Below are positions 27,989 through 38,885 of a stretch of 64,000 nucleotides of DNA, piece after piece. The notes below the pieces were generated by a model. That model was given only the letters and a program-made list of their open reading frames with translations. It did no database searches and was not told where the DNA came from. The DNA lies in assembly GCA_001604185.1 (NCBI GenBank), contig LVAV01000028.1:248001-312000 (forward strand). Direction: 5' to 3'. A program made the translations under genes and the position numbers. Position 1 is the stretch's first letter. Every line of letters begins with the position of its first letter. Source of the DNA: Clostridiales bacterium Firm_16 (lineage in GTDB: Bacteria > Bacillota > Clostridia > Saccharofermentanales > Saccharofermentanaceae).

Positions 27989-29533
27989 TTACAGATGACG
28001 TCTCTTCTTATAAACTACACCGCCGATGATAAGGCAGCCAAGCGGAATCACTGTCATAACAACGATAGACCAGATCGTGATCTCATTCGAAGACAGCGTC
28101 TTCTGCAGTGAATAGTTCGGTATTGTTTTGGCAGGAATGCTTACATTCATAGAAGCAGGACACAGAACATCGATCATAGACCGGATAAAATCCGCATTTG
28201 CATCTTGAAGTGTCTTCTGCCCGTAGTATTCATCCGAAGTGAATGTCTGCGTACCGATAACAAGAAGTTTACCTTTATTCGAAGAATCGGTAAAAGAACC
28301 CAGCATCATTACAGGGTAAGAGTTGATCGTGACGTTCGAACCGATACTCATATTCTGGAAATCTACAGAAGTCTTTTCAGAAGTCTGAAGCAACGGGGTT
28401 ACGACCACATCATCACTCTTATCGGCAAAAACACTGATATAACGGTTATAAGCGGATGTATAAGCAACATTGGTGTTGAAACTGTCGCTCAACGCAGGAT
28501 TGACGACAACCAGAGAATTATAAGGATCATCACTGTGAAGCAGATAGTTCGTATCCTGCTCATGAAGGATCGCATTATCCATGCTGATACCCAGTGTTCT
28601 CGTTACCTCATTCAGATTCGAGAAAACCACGGACGCGCGGTTCGAGTTATAGTCATAATCGCTTACAACGATCATCTTTCCGCCATTATTGAGGAACAGT
28701 TTCAATTGTTCCTTCTCCCCATCCGTAATATCCTGCATCGGCTGAAGGATCAGAATCAGATCACAGTCATCCGGGATAACGGAATTCTGATGTCCCAGAT
28801 TCAAGGTATCGTACTGGAATCCATGGGATTTCAGCAGCGCGTCCATACTCGTATGTGAAGTAGCTTCCTGATGACCTGTCAGATAATATGCATGAAGCGG
28901 ATTATCCGAAGTAACATACATGATGTTACCGGTAACATAGAGTTCAACATCATTGCTTGCAAGTTTATAGATCTGATACATGTTCCACAGATCCGAATCC
29001 GGTGTGAAACAAGAATACGGATTCAGACAGGACTGATTCTCTCCGCATCTGAAGAAAAACGCACCGCCGGCCTGCGTGCACAATTCTTGTACACCATATG
29101 CCTGATCCGGGTCCAGTTCATTGAAAATGTATGGATTCAGTGCCGGATCAATGTAGGAAACGGTAAGCTTGCCGTCTGCCTTATCCTCATAATCTTCCAG
29201 GATCGGCAGAAAATAATCTCTCCATTCGATCGAGGTGTCATTTTTATCGAAAAGGCCGATAATCTCCACTTTCTTGTCCATATTCTTCAGATATTCCTTG
29301 GAAATGGCACTGATTGAGTTACTGTTTACTGACGAGCTGTCAAATGTCAGCTTACGATCCAGTGTGAGAGAAAGCAGAATATTGAAAAGCAGGCAGATCG
29401 CCACGATAACTACAATAGATATGATACTTACTCTCTTTAAGACCTTGAATCTTGCGTCCTCAGGAATCACGGCCTTCGTTCTTCTGACGGTTTTTTCTTG
29501 GAGAATGCTTTCTCTTGCTGTTTTCTTAGCCAT
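27989..29533 (-). CDS. GldG-like ABC transporter auxiliary protein
   Basis: 514 residues, with an N-terminal membrane helix (IISIVVIVAICLLFNILLSL, about 34-53), a large extracytoplasmic domain and a C-terminal helix (WSIVVMTVIPLGCLIIGGVV, about 488-507) ending in KKRRHL. The domain contains the IFT52/GldG-like fold: YVTSDNPLHAYYLTGHQEA and CDLILILQPMQDITDGEKEQ, then LNNGGKMIVVSDYD. In Bacteroidetes GldF-GldG-GldA are needed for gliding; in non-gliding Clostridia similar sets are of unknown function. Here it follows the permease by 15 bases. Confidence 0.85.
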   Translation of the reverse strand: MAKKTARESILQEKTVRRTKAVIPEDARFKVLKRVSIISIVVIVAICLLFNILLSLTLDRKLTFDSSSVNSNSISAISKEYLKNMDKKVEIIGLFDKNDTSIEWRDYFLPILEDYEDKADGKLTVSYIDPALNPYIFNELDPDQAYGVQELCTQAGGAFFFRCGENQSCLNPYSCFTPDSDLWNMYQIYKLASNDVELYVTGNIMYVTSDNPLHAYYLTGHQEATSHTSMDALLKSHGFQYDTLNLGHQNSVIPDDCDLILILQPMQDITDGEKEQLKLFLNNGGKMIVVSDYDYNSNRASVVFSNLNEVTRTLGISMDNAILHEQDTNYLLHSDDPYNSLVVVNPALSDSFNTNVAYTSAYNRYISVFADKSDDVVVTPLLQTSEKTSVDFQNMSIGSNVTINSYPVMMLGSFTDSSNKGKLLVIGTQTFTSDEYYGQKTLQDANADFIRSMIDVLCPASMNVSIPAKTIPNYSLQKTLSSNEITIWSIVVMTVIPLGCLIIGGVVYKKRRHL

Positions 29534-29548
29534 GTCACATCCCCCCTT

Positions 29549-30331
29549 TTAACCCTGACTCCAGCGTTTCTTCTCAAGAACGCGGTAAGTGATATAGATA
29601 AATACACATGTGAAGCTCAGGCAATAGATAAGCGGTGTGATCTTGAAAACACCGGTAGTATAGCATGCCGTCTTAGAATAAGGATCGAACCAGGCAACGC
29701 CGGACTTGATCGCTTCACCTGCATTATAGATCGAAGACTCGGAAAGGTTAAAAACATTCGCAACCTTAAGCAGCGTCATAAAAACACTTGCCACAGAATC
29801 GGCAATAGAAGAAAGCATCTGCAGGAAGAGCACCAAAACAAAGCATACTACAGCGGACATGATCTGATTCTCAGTAAGTGCCGATGTCAGCATTCCGATT
29901 GAGATAAAGAGCCCGGCCAGTGCAATATAGCCCAGGATCGAACCCCAGGTACAGGAATTGATATTACCGGAGCAGGCAACGGTGATGATCATATGGAAGA
30001 ACACACTGATCAGCATAAGTCCCTGCAATGAAATAGCGGCAAGGAATTTACCGACCACGGCCTCTTTCATGGAGAAAGGCATCGTATAAAGAAGCACCTC
30101 GGTACCGTTTCGCTTCTCCTCCGCGAAAAGACGCATGGTGATGATCGGAATCAATACCAGGAAGAACTGGCGAAGGAAGGCGATCTCCGTGGCAATATTA
30201 ACGTAACTGGGACTTCCTGAGATCATCTGCGAAAAGTAATAACCACTCAGAAGACCGAAAAGACCGATTGCAACCCAACCGACCGGTGTTCTGAAGTAGG
30301 AAAGAAACTCGCGTTTAAAAACTGCAAACAT
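29549..30331 (-). CDS. ABC-2 type permease (GldF-like)
   Basis: 260 residues with six likely membrane helices and the usual N-terminal amphipathic start (FAVFKREFLSYFRTPVGWVA). The segment MRLFAEEKRNGTEVLLYTMP is the conserved coupling region of ABC-2 permeases. It forms the membrane part with the ATPase 12 bases upstream. The substrate is unknown; export of a polymer or lipid-linked compound is an inference from the family. Confidence 0.9.
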   Translation of the reverse strand: MFAVFKREFLSYFRTPVGWVAIGLFGLLSGYYFSQMISGSPSYVNIATEIAFLRQFFLVLIPIITMRLFAEEKRNGTEVLLYTMPFSMKEAVVGKFLAAISLQGLMLISVFFHMIITVACSGNINSCTWGSILGYIALAGLFISIGMLTSALTENQIMSAVVCFVLVLFLQMLSSIADSVASVFMTLLKVANVFNLSESSIYNAGEAIKSGVAWFDPYSKTACYTTGVFKITPLIYCLSFTCVFIYITYRVLEKKRWSQG

Positions 30332-30343
30332 ATTTCTGACTCC

Positions 30344-31279
30344 TTATTTCTTCGGCGAAGTAATACTGGTAAACACATCTTCCAGAGATGGTGCCATAGA
30401 ACGGAACTCAAGTATCGGACAATTCACTTTCGCCAACGCATAGAAGATGGATTTACGAACATCCAGATCACCTTCTGCCATGACATCGATCTGAATCAGA
30501 TCGCCCTTTTCTTGAAGCAATGAGACACTCTTAACACCCGGAATAGCGCGCAAAGGCATCTGTACCGAGTTAAAAGAGCCGGAGACAGTAAGAGAATAAT
30601 GGGAATTCCCTTCTACCTGCGCGGAAAGCTCCAATGTAGGCGCATCCGCCACAACTTTACCGTTATTAATGATAATGATACGATCACAGATAGCCTGTAC
30701 TTCCGAAAGAATGTGAGAACTGAATATGATCGTATGCTTCTTTGCCAGGGAACAGATCAACTTACGCATCTCGATGACCTGATTCGGGTCCAGTCCGACA
30801 GTCGGCTCATCCAGGACAAGTACTTCCGGGTTTCCGATCAAAGCCTGGGCGATACCCACACGCTGGCGATAACCTTTAGAAAGATTATGGATCAGTCGTC
30901 CGGACACATTTCCGATATGGACCATCTTCATAACATCAGAAATCTGCGTCTTTCGGATACTCTTGGGAACTTTCTTCAGTTCACTTACGTACTGAAGATA
31001 CTCAAAAACGGTCATATCCAGAAACAACGGCGGCAGTTCCGGCAGATATCCGATATTCTTCTTCGCCTTTTCAGGCTCTTCCAGGATATCGTATCCGTTA
31101 ACAGTCACTTTACCGCTTGTCGCTGAAAGAAAACCGGTGATAATGTTCAAAGTGGTAGATTTTCCGGCTCCGTTCGGGCCAAGAAAGCCAAGGATCTCAC
31201 CCTGGTTCACTTGAAACGAAATACCGGAAACGGCTCTTTTATCGCCGTAAAACTTGACAAGATTGGATACCTCGATCAT
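30344..31279 (-). CDS. ABC transporter ATP-binding protein (GldA-like)
   Basis: 311 residues. Walker A GPNGAGKST at 34-42, signature LSKGYRQRVGIAQALI, Walker B EVLVLDEPTVGLD and the switch His in IIFSSHILSEVQ are all intact. The C-terminal 80 residues form the extra domain common in ABC-2-type exporters. First gene of the run 31.3-21.7 kb: ATPase, permease, GldG-like, DUF4340, propeller, CYTH, YhiN, FAD dehydrogenase, all closely spaced. GGAGGAG lies just before the ATG. Confidence 0.92.
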   Translation of the reverse strand: MIEVSNLVKFYGDKRAVSGISFQVNQGEILGFLGPNGAGKSTTLNIITGFLSATSGKVTVNGYDILEEPEKAKKNIGYLPELPPLFLDMTVFEYLQYVSELKKVPKSIRKTQISDVMKMVHIGNVSGRLIHNLSKGYRQRVGIAQALIGNPEVLVLDEPTVGLDPNQVIEMRKLICSLAKKHTIIFSSHILSEVQAICDRIIIINNGKVVADAPTLELSAQVEGNSHYSLTVSGSFNSVQMPLRAIPGVKSVSLLQEKGDLIQIDVMAEGDLDVRKSIFYALAKVNCPILEFRSMAPSLEDVFTSITSPKK

Positions 31280-31361
31280 GCGAATGCTCCTCCAAAAAAT
31301 CTATGCCCAAATATTTTACCCTAAATTGCAGGATCTATAAAGTCTTTCTGACAAAGAAGGG

Positions 31362-32108
31362 CTAGCAGGACAGTATCGTTGAGAAAACGTGGCGCCCCGT
31401 TGCCGACTCAAAACCGTCGACCTGGACACCGTTCTCTCTCTGGACGCGATAAATGTACACCTCTTCTCCCGGCTTGACTTCCGAAGAATAGTTGATGGAC
31501 AGTTCTTTGACATTCACTTCATGAGAGACTTCTTTATAAAACGCATCGAGACTCCAGGCAATATACCGCGTATTGTTGACGTGCATATTCCTGTCGATCT
31601 CACTATAGTCTGCATATTTAGAAAGATCCGGCTTCGCATTCACCATGTCTACCTCACAAGGAAGGATCTTATCCACTTTCTGCTTCATAGCATCCGGATT
31701 ATTAAATACTTCCATTCCCGGTATCATCTGCGGACGGACAGGCCTATGATCCCCGGTATGAGCAATGACCCAGACCGATGTGGCCGATCCGATCTGCTCC
31801 ATATTGGCATCATAAATAGCAAAATCACGGTTAAAGAGTACCTTCTGGAACCCGCAGGACCAGGTCTTGATATAGATCACATCTTTCCAGTGCGGAATCT
31901 TCTCCATTGAAACTTTCATTCGAAGGAGCAGCCAGCAGGCCGAAAGCTCATCCATCTTCTCTGCACCGAATCCGGAATGGTCCGCATCGATACAGGCCGC
32001 TTCCTGCAGCATGGCGAAAAGAAAGTGAAAATGCAATCTGTCATGAATATCCGTCTCCGGACCGATGATCGTAAAGCGGAAAAGGTTCTTATCAGCAATG
32101 AATTCCAT
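31362..32108 (-). CDS. Acyl-ACP thioesterase
   Basis: 248 residues from the ATG at 32108, which follows AAGGAGA (longer in-frame reading is upstream of the ribosome site). A double hot-dog protein of the acyl-ACP thioesterase family: RFTIIGPETDIHDRLHFHFL, WLLLRMKVSMEKIPHW and the second hot dog's DYSEIDRNMHVNNTRYIAWS with the Asn/His catalytic set. It releases free fatty acids from acyl carrier protein. It starts one base after the stop of the small membrane protein gene, so both are one unit. Confidence 0.9.
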   Translation of the reverse strand: MEFIADKNLFRFTIIGPETDIHDRLHFHFLFAMLQEAACIDADHSGFGAEKMDELSACWLLLRMKVSMEKIPHWKDVIYIKTWSCGFQKVLFNRDFAIYDANMEQIGSATSVWVIAHTGDHRPVRPQMIPGMEVFNNPDAMKQKVDKILPCEVDMVNAKPDLSKYADYSEIDRNMHVNNTRYIAWSLDAFYKEVSHEVNVKELSINYSSEVKPGEEVYIYRVQRENGVQVDGFESATGRHVFSTILSC

Positions 32109-32109
32109 C

Positions 32110-32679
32110 TTAATTCTCCTTCTTCGACACATTTCCGGAAGGACGATACATGACATTTCTTGGATTAAAACGGAAAAATGCTTTCAGGACCTTCTCATTA
32201 GGTTCCACGATCAGAAGCACCTTGTGCTCACCCATCTTCGTGGCAATATACCACTCATCATCTGGACAGTCTCCGGACACACAATGTGCACGAAGGTATT
32301 CGGGCTTATCATATTCACTGAGCGGATGACGGTCATCCTTAAGTTTCGCCACCATCTCGAAGTCCCGAATCGATCCGGAAAACAATGAAGTTCTTCTCGT
32401 CTTCGCCTTAATGATATCCACAGTAAACGTATCATTAACGACGCTGTACTCGTATTCCTTATTAAGGCCAGTCACGGACCGATATGCCAGAAATCCGATT
32501 CCGAATGACAGAACACCCGTAAGGATAAATAAATATACAATGCCGAAAAGCAGCGGAACAATGTTTACGAACAGGATCGCCAGCACCGCCAGAAGTATCG
32601 TGAGTATCTTTCCCACTTTTTCTTTCGATGTGACGGTCTTCTTGACCAGCTGCTCGACAAACATATCGTTGTTTACCAT
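32110..32679 (-). CDS. Small membrane protein (DUF6106-like)
   Basis: 189 residues. Opens NDMFVEQLVKKTVTSKEKV, then two membrane helices at about 26-68 (ILTILLAVLAILFVNIVPLL and LTGVLSFGIGFLAYRSV), and a C-terminal soluble domain of strands (EYEYSVVNDTFTVDIIKAKT, SGSIRDFEMVAKL). The layout is that of a DUF6106-type Clostridial protein, an assignment from memory. The C-terminal part is PH-like in look. Function unknown; co-translated with the thioesterase. Confidence 0.6.
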   Translation of the reverse strand: MVNNDMFVEQLVKKTVTSKEKVGKILTILLAVLAILFVNIVPLLFGIVYLFILTGVLSFGIGFLAYRSVTGLNKEYEYSVVNDTFTVDIIKAKTRRTSLFSGSIRDFEMVAKLKDDRHPLSEYDKPEYLRAHCVSGDCPDDEWYIATKMGEHKVLLIVEPNEKVLKAFFRFNPRNVMYRPSGNVSKKEN

Positions 32680-32693
32680 AGTGACTTCACCTC

Positions 32694-32735
32694 AATCAGA
32701 AAAAAGGTCATGATCACTTCTGACCATGACCTTTC
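32694..32735 (-). terminator. Terminator after groEL
   Basis: Minus-strand stem AAAGGTCATGGTCA with its near complement, loop of about four bases, followed by a run of T. It isolates groESL from the thioesterase unit. Confidence 0.8.
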
Positions 32736-32758
32736 TTATGATACCAGATTCTCTCTGA

Positions 32759-34387
<1,629 letters not shown>

Positions 34388-34403
34388 CTAACAGACAAAG
34401 GGA

Positions 34404-34694
<291 letters not shown>

Positions 34695-34713
34695 TCACCT
34701 CCAAAAAGTTTAT

Positions 34714-34740
34714 TTAGCACTCAACACACTCGAGTGCTAA
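34714..34740. promoter_or_regulatory. CIRCE operator (HrcA binding site)
   Basis: TTAGCACTC-N9-GAGTGCTAA, exact consensus arms, between promoter and groES. HrcA represses groESL here at normal temperature. hrcA itself is not in the window. Confidence 0.98.
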
Positions 34741-34750
34741 AGCAATTACT

Positions 34751-34778
34751 ACTATACCATTTCGGAATCATATGTCAA
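34751..34778 (-). promoter_or_regulatory. Promoter of groES-groEL
   Basis: Minus strand TTGACA (34773-34778) and TATAGT (34751-34756), spacing 16, directly upstream of CIRCE. Confidence 0.85.
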
Positions 34779-34817
34779 TATCAAAGAAAGACAAAAACAA
34801 ATCTTTTGATTGAATCC

Positions 34818-34868
34818 GAAATAAAAAAGAACCTGCCCTTACGTGCATTCAGCACGTGAGGGCAGGTA
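34818..34868 (-). terminator. Terminator after the LCP gene
   Basis: Long stem (ACCTGCCCT and ACGTGC arms with one interruption, loop TGAAT) followed on the minus strand by TTCTTTTTTATTT. Confidence 0.85.
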
Positions 34869-34890
34869 TCAGGATCATTTCCATTCAGCC

Positions 34891-36132
34891 TCAGGATTTC
34901 TTCGGTGCTCCCGGGATCTCGTTTACCTTATCGACTTCAAAGGTCTCACCATAGAGGAACTCCTGCACTGTCGGTATCATAGCATTCCAGTCAGCACGGA
35001 TACTCCACTCACCCTTACGGAAATCCGAGAAAGTTCCTTCTTTATAACAACCTTCGATCGGGACTGAAAGCGATTCTAACTTCATATCTGCAATCTTCGG
35101 CAGGAAATCAAAAGCATATTTCTCGATCTCTTCCTCCGAAATATCTGTTGCGATCATTCTGAGGATATCATCAAGAGCAGTCAACTGCGCTTTCTTTCCC
35201 ATGTGTGTGTATTTGTATAGCAACTGATTCAGAACATTCAACTGTCTCTGGGAACGTCCGTAGTCTCCGTTTCCAACCTTACGGATACGGCTGTAGGCCA
35301 CGGCCTGTCTTCCATTAAGATGCAGGTCGCCGTATTCGGTAAGTACATAAGTATCATCCGGAACACCTAAGATATGATTCTGTTCACGAAGAAGTGCATT
35401 TAATCCACCTTCCGCAGTAAATACTTCATTCTTAGTGACATGGACATCAATACCTCCGACAGCGTCGATTACCTGCTCCATGTGATAGAAATTTACGAAA
35501 GCGAAGCCATCCAGTTTCAGACGAAGATGGTTCTGAACAACTTCAGAAAGCATGATTGGACCGCCATATGTCATGGCTGCATTGATTTTCTGCGGATTCT
35601 TATAACCCGGGAAATAAGCATACAGGTCTCTCTGTACGGTAACAAGTTTTACTGTTCCCTTCTCATCATCCACGCTCATGACCATAATGACATCAGCAAG
35701 ATTACCGGAACCATCCTTTGTGTATTCTTTAGAACGGCTGTCAATGCCGATCAGAAGGAAATTGTGGATGTGTTCTTCTTCAACAAGCGGCAATTCCGTC
35801 TCGGAAGTGTAATCAGAAAGCGATACAACAGATCCTACTTCATTAACAAAGGTAGGATTCTCATCCTTCGGAATAAACTCGATCTGGCTGAAAAGATAGT
35901 GCTTGTACCAGGCATATACACCATAGAGGCCGCCAACCAGGACCATGAGAACGATCAAGATCGGAAGAATGATCTTAAGGAAGACCCTCTTCTTCGTCCA
36001 GGGCTTCTTCTCTTTCTTCTTTGCTGCCTTGGCAGATACCTTCTTTCCTTTAGAATCAATATGTTCTACGTGAAAAGGACTGGTATCCTCAACATTTTGA
36101 TCCTTATTTTCGTTTTCTTTTGTGTTTTTCAT
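34891..36132 (-). CDS. LCP (LytR-CpsA-Psr) family protein
   Basis: 413 residues. Cytosolic Lys-rich N-terminus (SAKAAKKKEKKPWTKKR), one membrane helix at about 51-72 (ILPILIVLMVLVGGLYGVYA), and an extracytoplasmic LCP domain: NFLLIGIDSRSKEY, ADVIMVMSV, VTVQRDLYAYFPGY with the phosphate-binding Arg, INAAMTYGG, VDAVGGIDV-type segment and LNGRQAVAYSRIRK. LCP enzymes transfer undecaprenyl-linked polymers (teichoic acid or capsule) to peptidoglycan. An AG-rich leader separates it from the sigma2-like gene 80 bases upstream, so it may belong to that operon. Confidence 0.92.
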   Translation of the reverse strand: MKNTKENENKDQNVEDTSPFHVEHIDSKGKKVSAKAAKKKEKKPWTKKRVFLKIILPILIVLMVLVGGLYGVYAWYKHYLFSQIEFIPKDENPTFVNEVGSVVSLSDYTSETELPLVEEEHIHNFLLIGIDSRSKEYTKDGSGNLADVIMVMSVDDEKGTVKLVTVQRDLYAYFPGYKNPQKINAAMTYGGPIMLSEVVQNHLRLKLDGFAFVNFYHMEQVIDAVGGIDVHVTKNEVFTAEGGLNALLREQNHILGVPDDTYVLTEYGDLHLNGRQAVAYSRIRKVGNGDYGRSQRQLNVLNQLLYKYTHMGKKAQLTALDDILRMIATDISEEEIEKYAFDFLPKIADMKLESLSVPIEGCYKEGTFSDFRKGEWSIRADWNAMIPTVQEFLYGETFEVDKVNEIPGAPKKS

Positions 36133-36211
36133 AGTTTGCCTTTCTTTTCTCTTTTTCTTTCTTTTTCACTATCTTGCTGAACTTACGTCCAACCCCATAT
36201 ATCTTCTTGCA

Positions 36212-36949
36212 TTATCCTCTGGTTGCCGAAGGCTCTGACTGATCAGATGAAGACTCAGGCGTAGACTCTCCGGACTCATTGGTTTCCGGATCATTCTCTC
36301 CCGTCTCACCCTGCTGTTCGTCACCCTGGACTTCAAACCCCTTAATGTTAACAGGAAGATATTCTAATACACTTACGATGTTTTCTTCAAGTTTTTTCGT
36401 TCCCTTTCGAGTATTGCTGACTACATAGTCATTACCGTGGAACAGTGTAAACCCGGCAAAATACGCAGTTACTCCCACGACAATGGCCAGAATGATCAGC
36501 TTGATCAGAAGCATAATGGAAATACCGGATTTCTGCATGAACTCCAGTATCGGTGTTTTTCTTCTCATACGATTATCCGGGGTTGCCGATACGAACTCGG
36601 CAATACGGAAAGTCGGAGAATCAATTCTCTCCAGGATTGTCTGCTTCATGGTAGAAGCCGTATACTCATCCAAGGATTTCGTTGCCGCAGCCGCATCATT
36701 AGCCACCGGGAACTTGGAAGCCAGCTCATTTACATGGTTCTGAAGAGCATCGGAGAAATAATAAATTACACTCTCCTCATCCAGCTTGGCTCTCTTATGA
36801 TACGTATCAATAAAAGCGTCCACAACACACATCTCGGCACGCGTAGTGTCACGCAGATTCTTGTATGCACACTTATAGGCAAAAGCCGCGTACATATCGT
36901 AGAACGCTTCGATATTTCCTCGATTCAGTTTCTCATTCCACATTTCCAT
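36212..36949 (-). CDS. Membrane-anchored protein with sigma-70 region 2-like domain
   Basis: 245 residues, no named family recognised. Residues 1-75 read like ECF sigma region 2: NRGNIEAFYDMYAAFAYKCA, then LRDTTRAEMCVVDAFIDTYHK, compared with the usual AFEELYxRY...AEDxVQETFLxxW. No region 4 follows. Instead come about 65 polar residues, one membrane helix at about 144-170 (IMLLIKLIILAIVVGVTAYF) and an exported tail with an acidic Ser/Glu/Thr-rich end. The sigma likeness is an inference by eye and could be chance helical similarity. It starts four bases after the sensor-MFS gene, with AGGAGG nine bases from the ATG, so it belongs to that operon. Confidence 0.6.
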   Translation of the reverse strand: MEMWNEKLNRGNIEAFYDMYAAFAYKCAYKNLRDTTRAEMCVVDAFIDTYHKRAKLDEESVIYYFSDALQNHVNELASKFPVANDAAAATKSLDEYTASTMKQTILERIDSPTFRIAEFVSATPDNRMRRKTPILEFMQKSGISIMLLIKLIILAIVVGVTAYFAGFTLFHGNDYVVSNTRKGTKKLEENIVSVLEYLPVNIKGFEVQGDEQQGETGENDPETNESGESTPESSSDQSEPSATRG

Positions 36950-36953
36950 ACCA

Positions 36954-38885
36954 TCACACCTCCTCGTTACGGCTATCTTGTTGAGGCGGCCTGCGGTTCG
37001 GAGTACCGCGGCGGTTCTGATTCTGGGAAGAATTGTCCATCAGCATCAGAAGCGGATAAGATGCAGAAACTACGAAAGAAAGGATCGCAACTGCAATCAT
37101 CGGTATGCGGATATTATCAAGGAGATTCACGCAACCGAAAACGATAGCGCCGATCAATACACCACCTGTAAAAGCACGCATCAGGATCACTCTTGCAATG
37201 GGGTGCTTGTCGTGGCGGATAAGGGATTTGTAATACTCCAGATAACCGAATTCGTGCAGACCAAGAGAGAATCCTAACAGAGCGGTACAGATCACAAGAC
37301 TCTTGGCAGATGGATAAAGTGCGAATACCAGATATCCGACAGAACTGAAAACACATGCCAAAGTGATACGGGTTTTTGCCGTGAAAAAGTCTTCAAACCA
37401 GATCATCAGGATCTTCAAAATGATCTGTCCGCACACGATACTTACCATATAGTAGAAAGAAAGGGTCGCCAGAGAAATGCGAACTTTCTCAAGATAATCC
37501 GGAATGAAAACAAAGAAGAATGCAAACTGTACACCCATCGGGAAAACAGCACTCCATACGAATGTACCGGACTTTGAGTTCTTCAATGCGTAGAAGAAAT
37601 TCGGAAGACGCAAGATAGGTTCATTCGAAGGCGGACAGTGACGGACAAAGTACAGAACCTGGATCGCATCAACGAACAGGAAGAAGGACGCCACCATCAG
37701 GACAGCAAATAGTCCGAATCTCTCATAAAGGATGCCGGCAATAACAGCACCAACTGCGGAGCCCAGAATATAGCCGGAGTATTGACACTGGTGGATCCGG
37801 GTCTCGGAGAATTCTCCCTGACCGGATTTAGAAGCAAAAAGACGATAATCTCTCTGGAACTGGAACAGCATACCCAGGAAGAAACCGATGGGCAACTGCA
37901 TAAAGATCGTCAAGAACGGGATATCTGCTACACCGCACAAAAGCAACAGCACGAAAGCACTGACGACCGAGATGACAACTGCGATTCTTGCCGTAAATTT
38001 GCGGATCAAAAGATCACGGATGTGTACAAAACGCCAGAAGCCGACAAGGAACAGCAACGCAGCCAGAACGATCCACATCTGCAGAATTACATTATCTGTC
38101 ACGGTTTCCTTGAGGGAGTCCTTGATATAAGAAGCAAGAACAACGAAAGCCATTGTACAACCGATGCTCGAGAAGAAAGCGATCAGACGGAAAGTCGAGA
38201 AACCGTAACTGATGATCTTCGGAACACGCTTGTCCGGCTGCGAGATCAATGTATCAAGCAGTCTTCTCATCTCTCCATAAATCAATGCGATAGCCACAGC
38301 AATCGAAATAATCGTAAATACCCACGAGAGAGACATTCCGTTCACGGTTGAGATGAATGTACTCTGCGGCTGCATGACTTCCACGATGCCTGAAATCGTA
38401 CCATCTGTATTGATGATCGGTGCAATGGACGTAATGTAATAGATTCCGTTATCGGTACGATGGGATACGATCAGCTCCTGCTTATCGTACGCTTCGGCAT
38501 ACTCTTCACCGACGCCGCTGAGAACATATTCCTTACTCTCATCGTAAGATTTATCGGAAGTATAGACGCGCAGGAAAGAATTACCGGCCTTAAGGAACAC
38601 ATTAACTGTATACTTCGGATTCTCTCCATCCTTAGGAATATCCAGTGGAATCTTCATTCCGTTTTCCACTTTACGATAAGAAAGTGCAACAGAAACCGAG
38701 GATGTGTAGGACGTAAGCGCGGTTTTACGCTGAGACTGCAATGCCGATACGTAAACAGACGTAACCAGCTTGGATACAACGAAAAGAATGATCAGCGCCG
38801 TAATCAGACAGAAACCGATCTGATTGGTCACTGCCTTCTTCCCTTTCGGTGGCTTAGTAAAATTGGCGACAAAGAAATCGTTCAT
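36954..38885 (-). CDS. Extracytoplasmic sensor domain fused to MFS transporter
   Basis: 643 residues. First helix at about 27-48 (IGFCLITALIILFVVSKLVT), an exported domain of about 130 residues of Cache type in layout (KYTVNVFLKAGNSFLRVYTS, NGIYYITSIAPIINTDGTIS, GIVEVMQPQ), a second helix (WVFTIISIAVAIALIYGEMR) and then a twelve-helix major facilitator domain (PIGFFLGMLFQF, SGYILGSAVGAVIAGILYER, MGVQFAFFFVFIPDYL). The Pro/Arg/Gln-rich tail is cytosolic. Cache domains usually feed receptors or kinases; fusion to a transporter suggests ligand-gated transport or sensing by a transporter-like receptor. Overlaps the preceding sensor gene by four bases. Confidence 0.75.
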   Translation of the reverse strand: MNDFFVANFTKPPKGKKAVTNQIGFCLITALIILFVVSKLVTSVYVSALQSQRKTALTSYTSSVSVALSYRKVENGMKIPLDIPKDGENPKYTVNVFLKAGNSFLRVYTSDKSYDESKEYVLSGVGEEYAEAYDKQELIVSHRTDNGIYYITSIAPIINTDGTISGIVEVMQPQSTFISTVNGMSLSWVFTIISIAVAIALIYGEMRRLLDTLISQPDKRVPKIISYGFSTFRLIAFFSSIGCTMAFVVLASYIKDSLKETVTDNVILQMWIVLAALLFLVGFWRFVHIRDLLIRKFTARIAVVISVVSAFVLLLLCGVADIPFLTIFMQLPIGFFLGMLFQFQRDYRLFASKSGQGEFSETRIHQCQYSGYILGSAVGAVIAGILYERFGLFAVLMVASFFLFVDAIQVLYFVRHCPPSNEPILRLPNFFYALKNSKSGTFVWSAVFPMGVQFAFFFVFIPDYLEKVRISLATLSFYYMVSIVCGQIILKILMIWFEDFFTAKTRITLACVFSSVGYLVFALYPSAKSLVICTALLGFSLGLHEFGYLEYYKSLIRHDKHPIARVILMRAFTGGVLIGAIVFGCVNLLDNIRIPMIAVAILSFVVSASYPLLMLMDNSSQNQNRRGTPNRRPPQQDSRNEEV

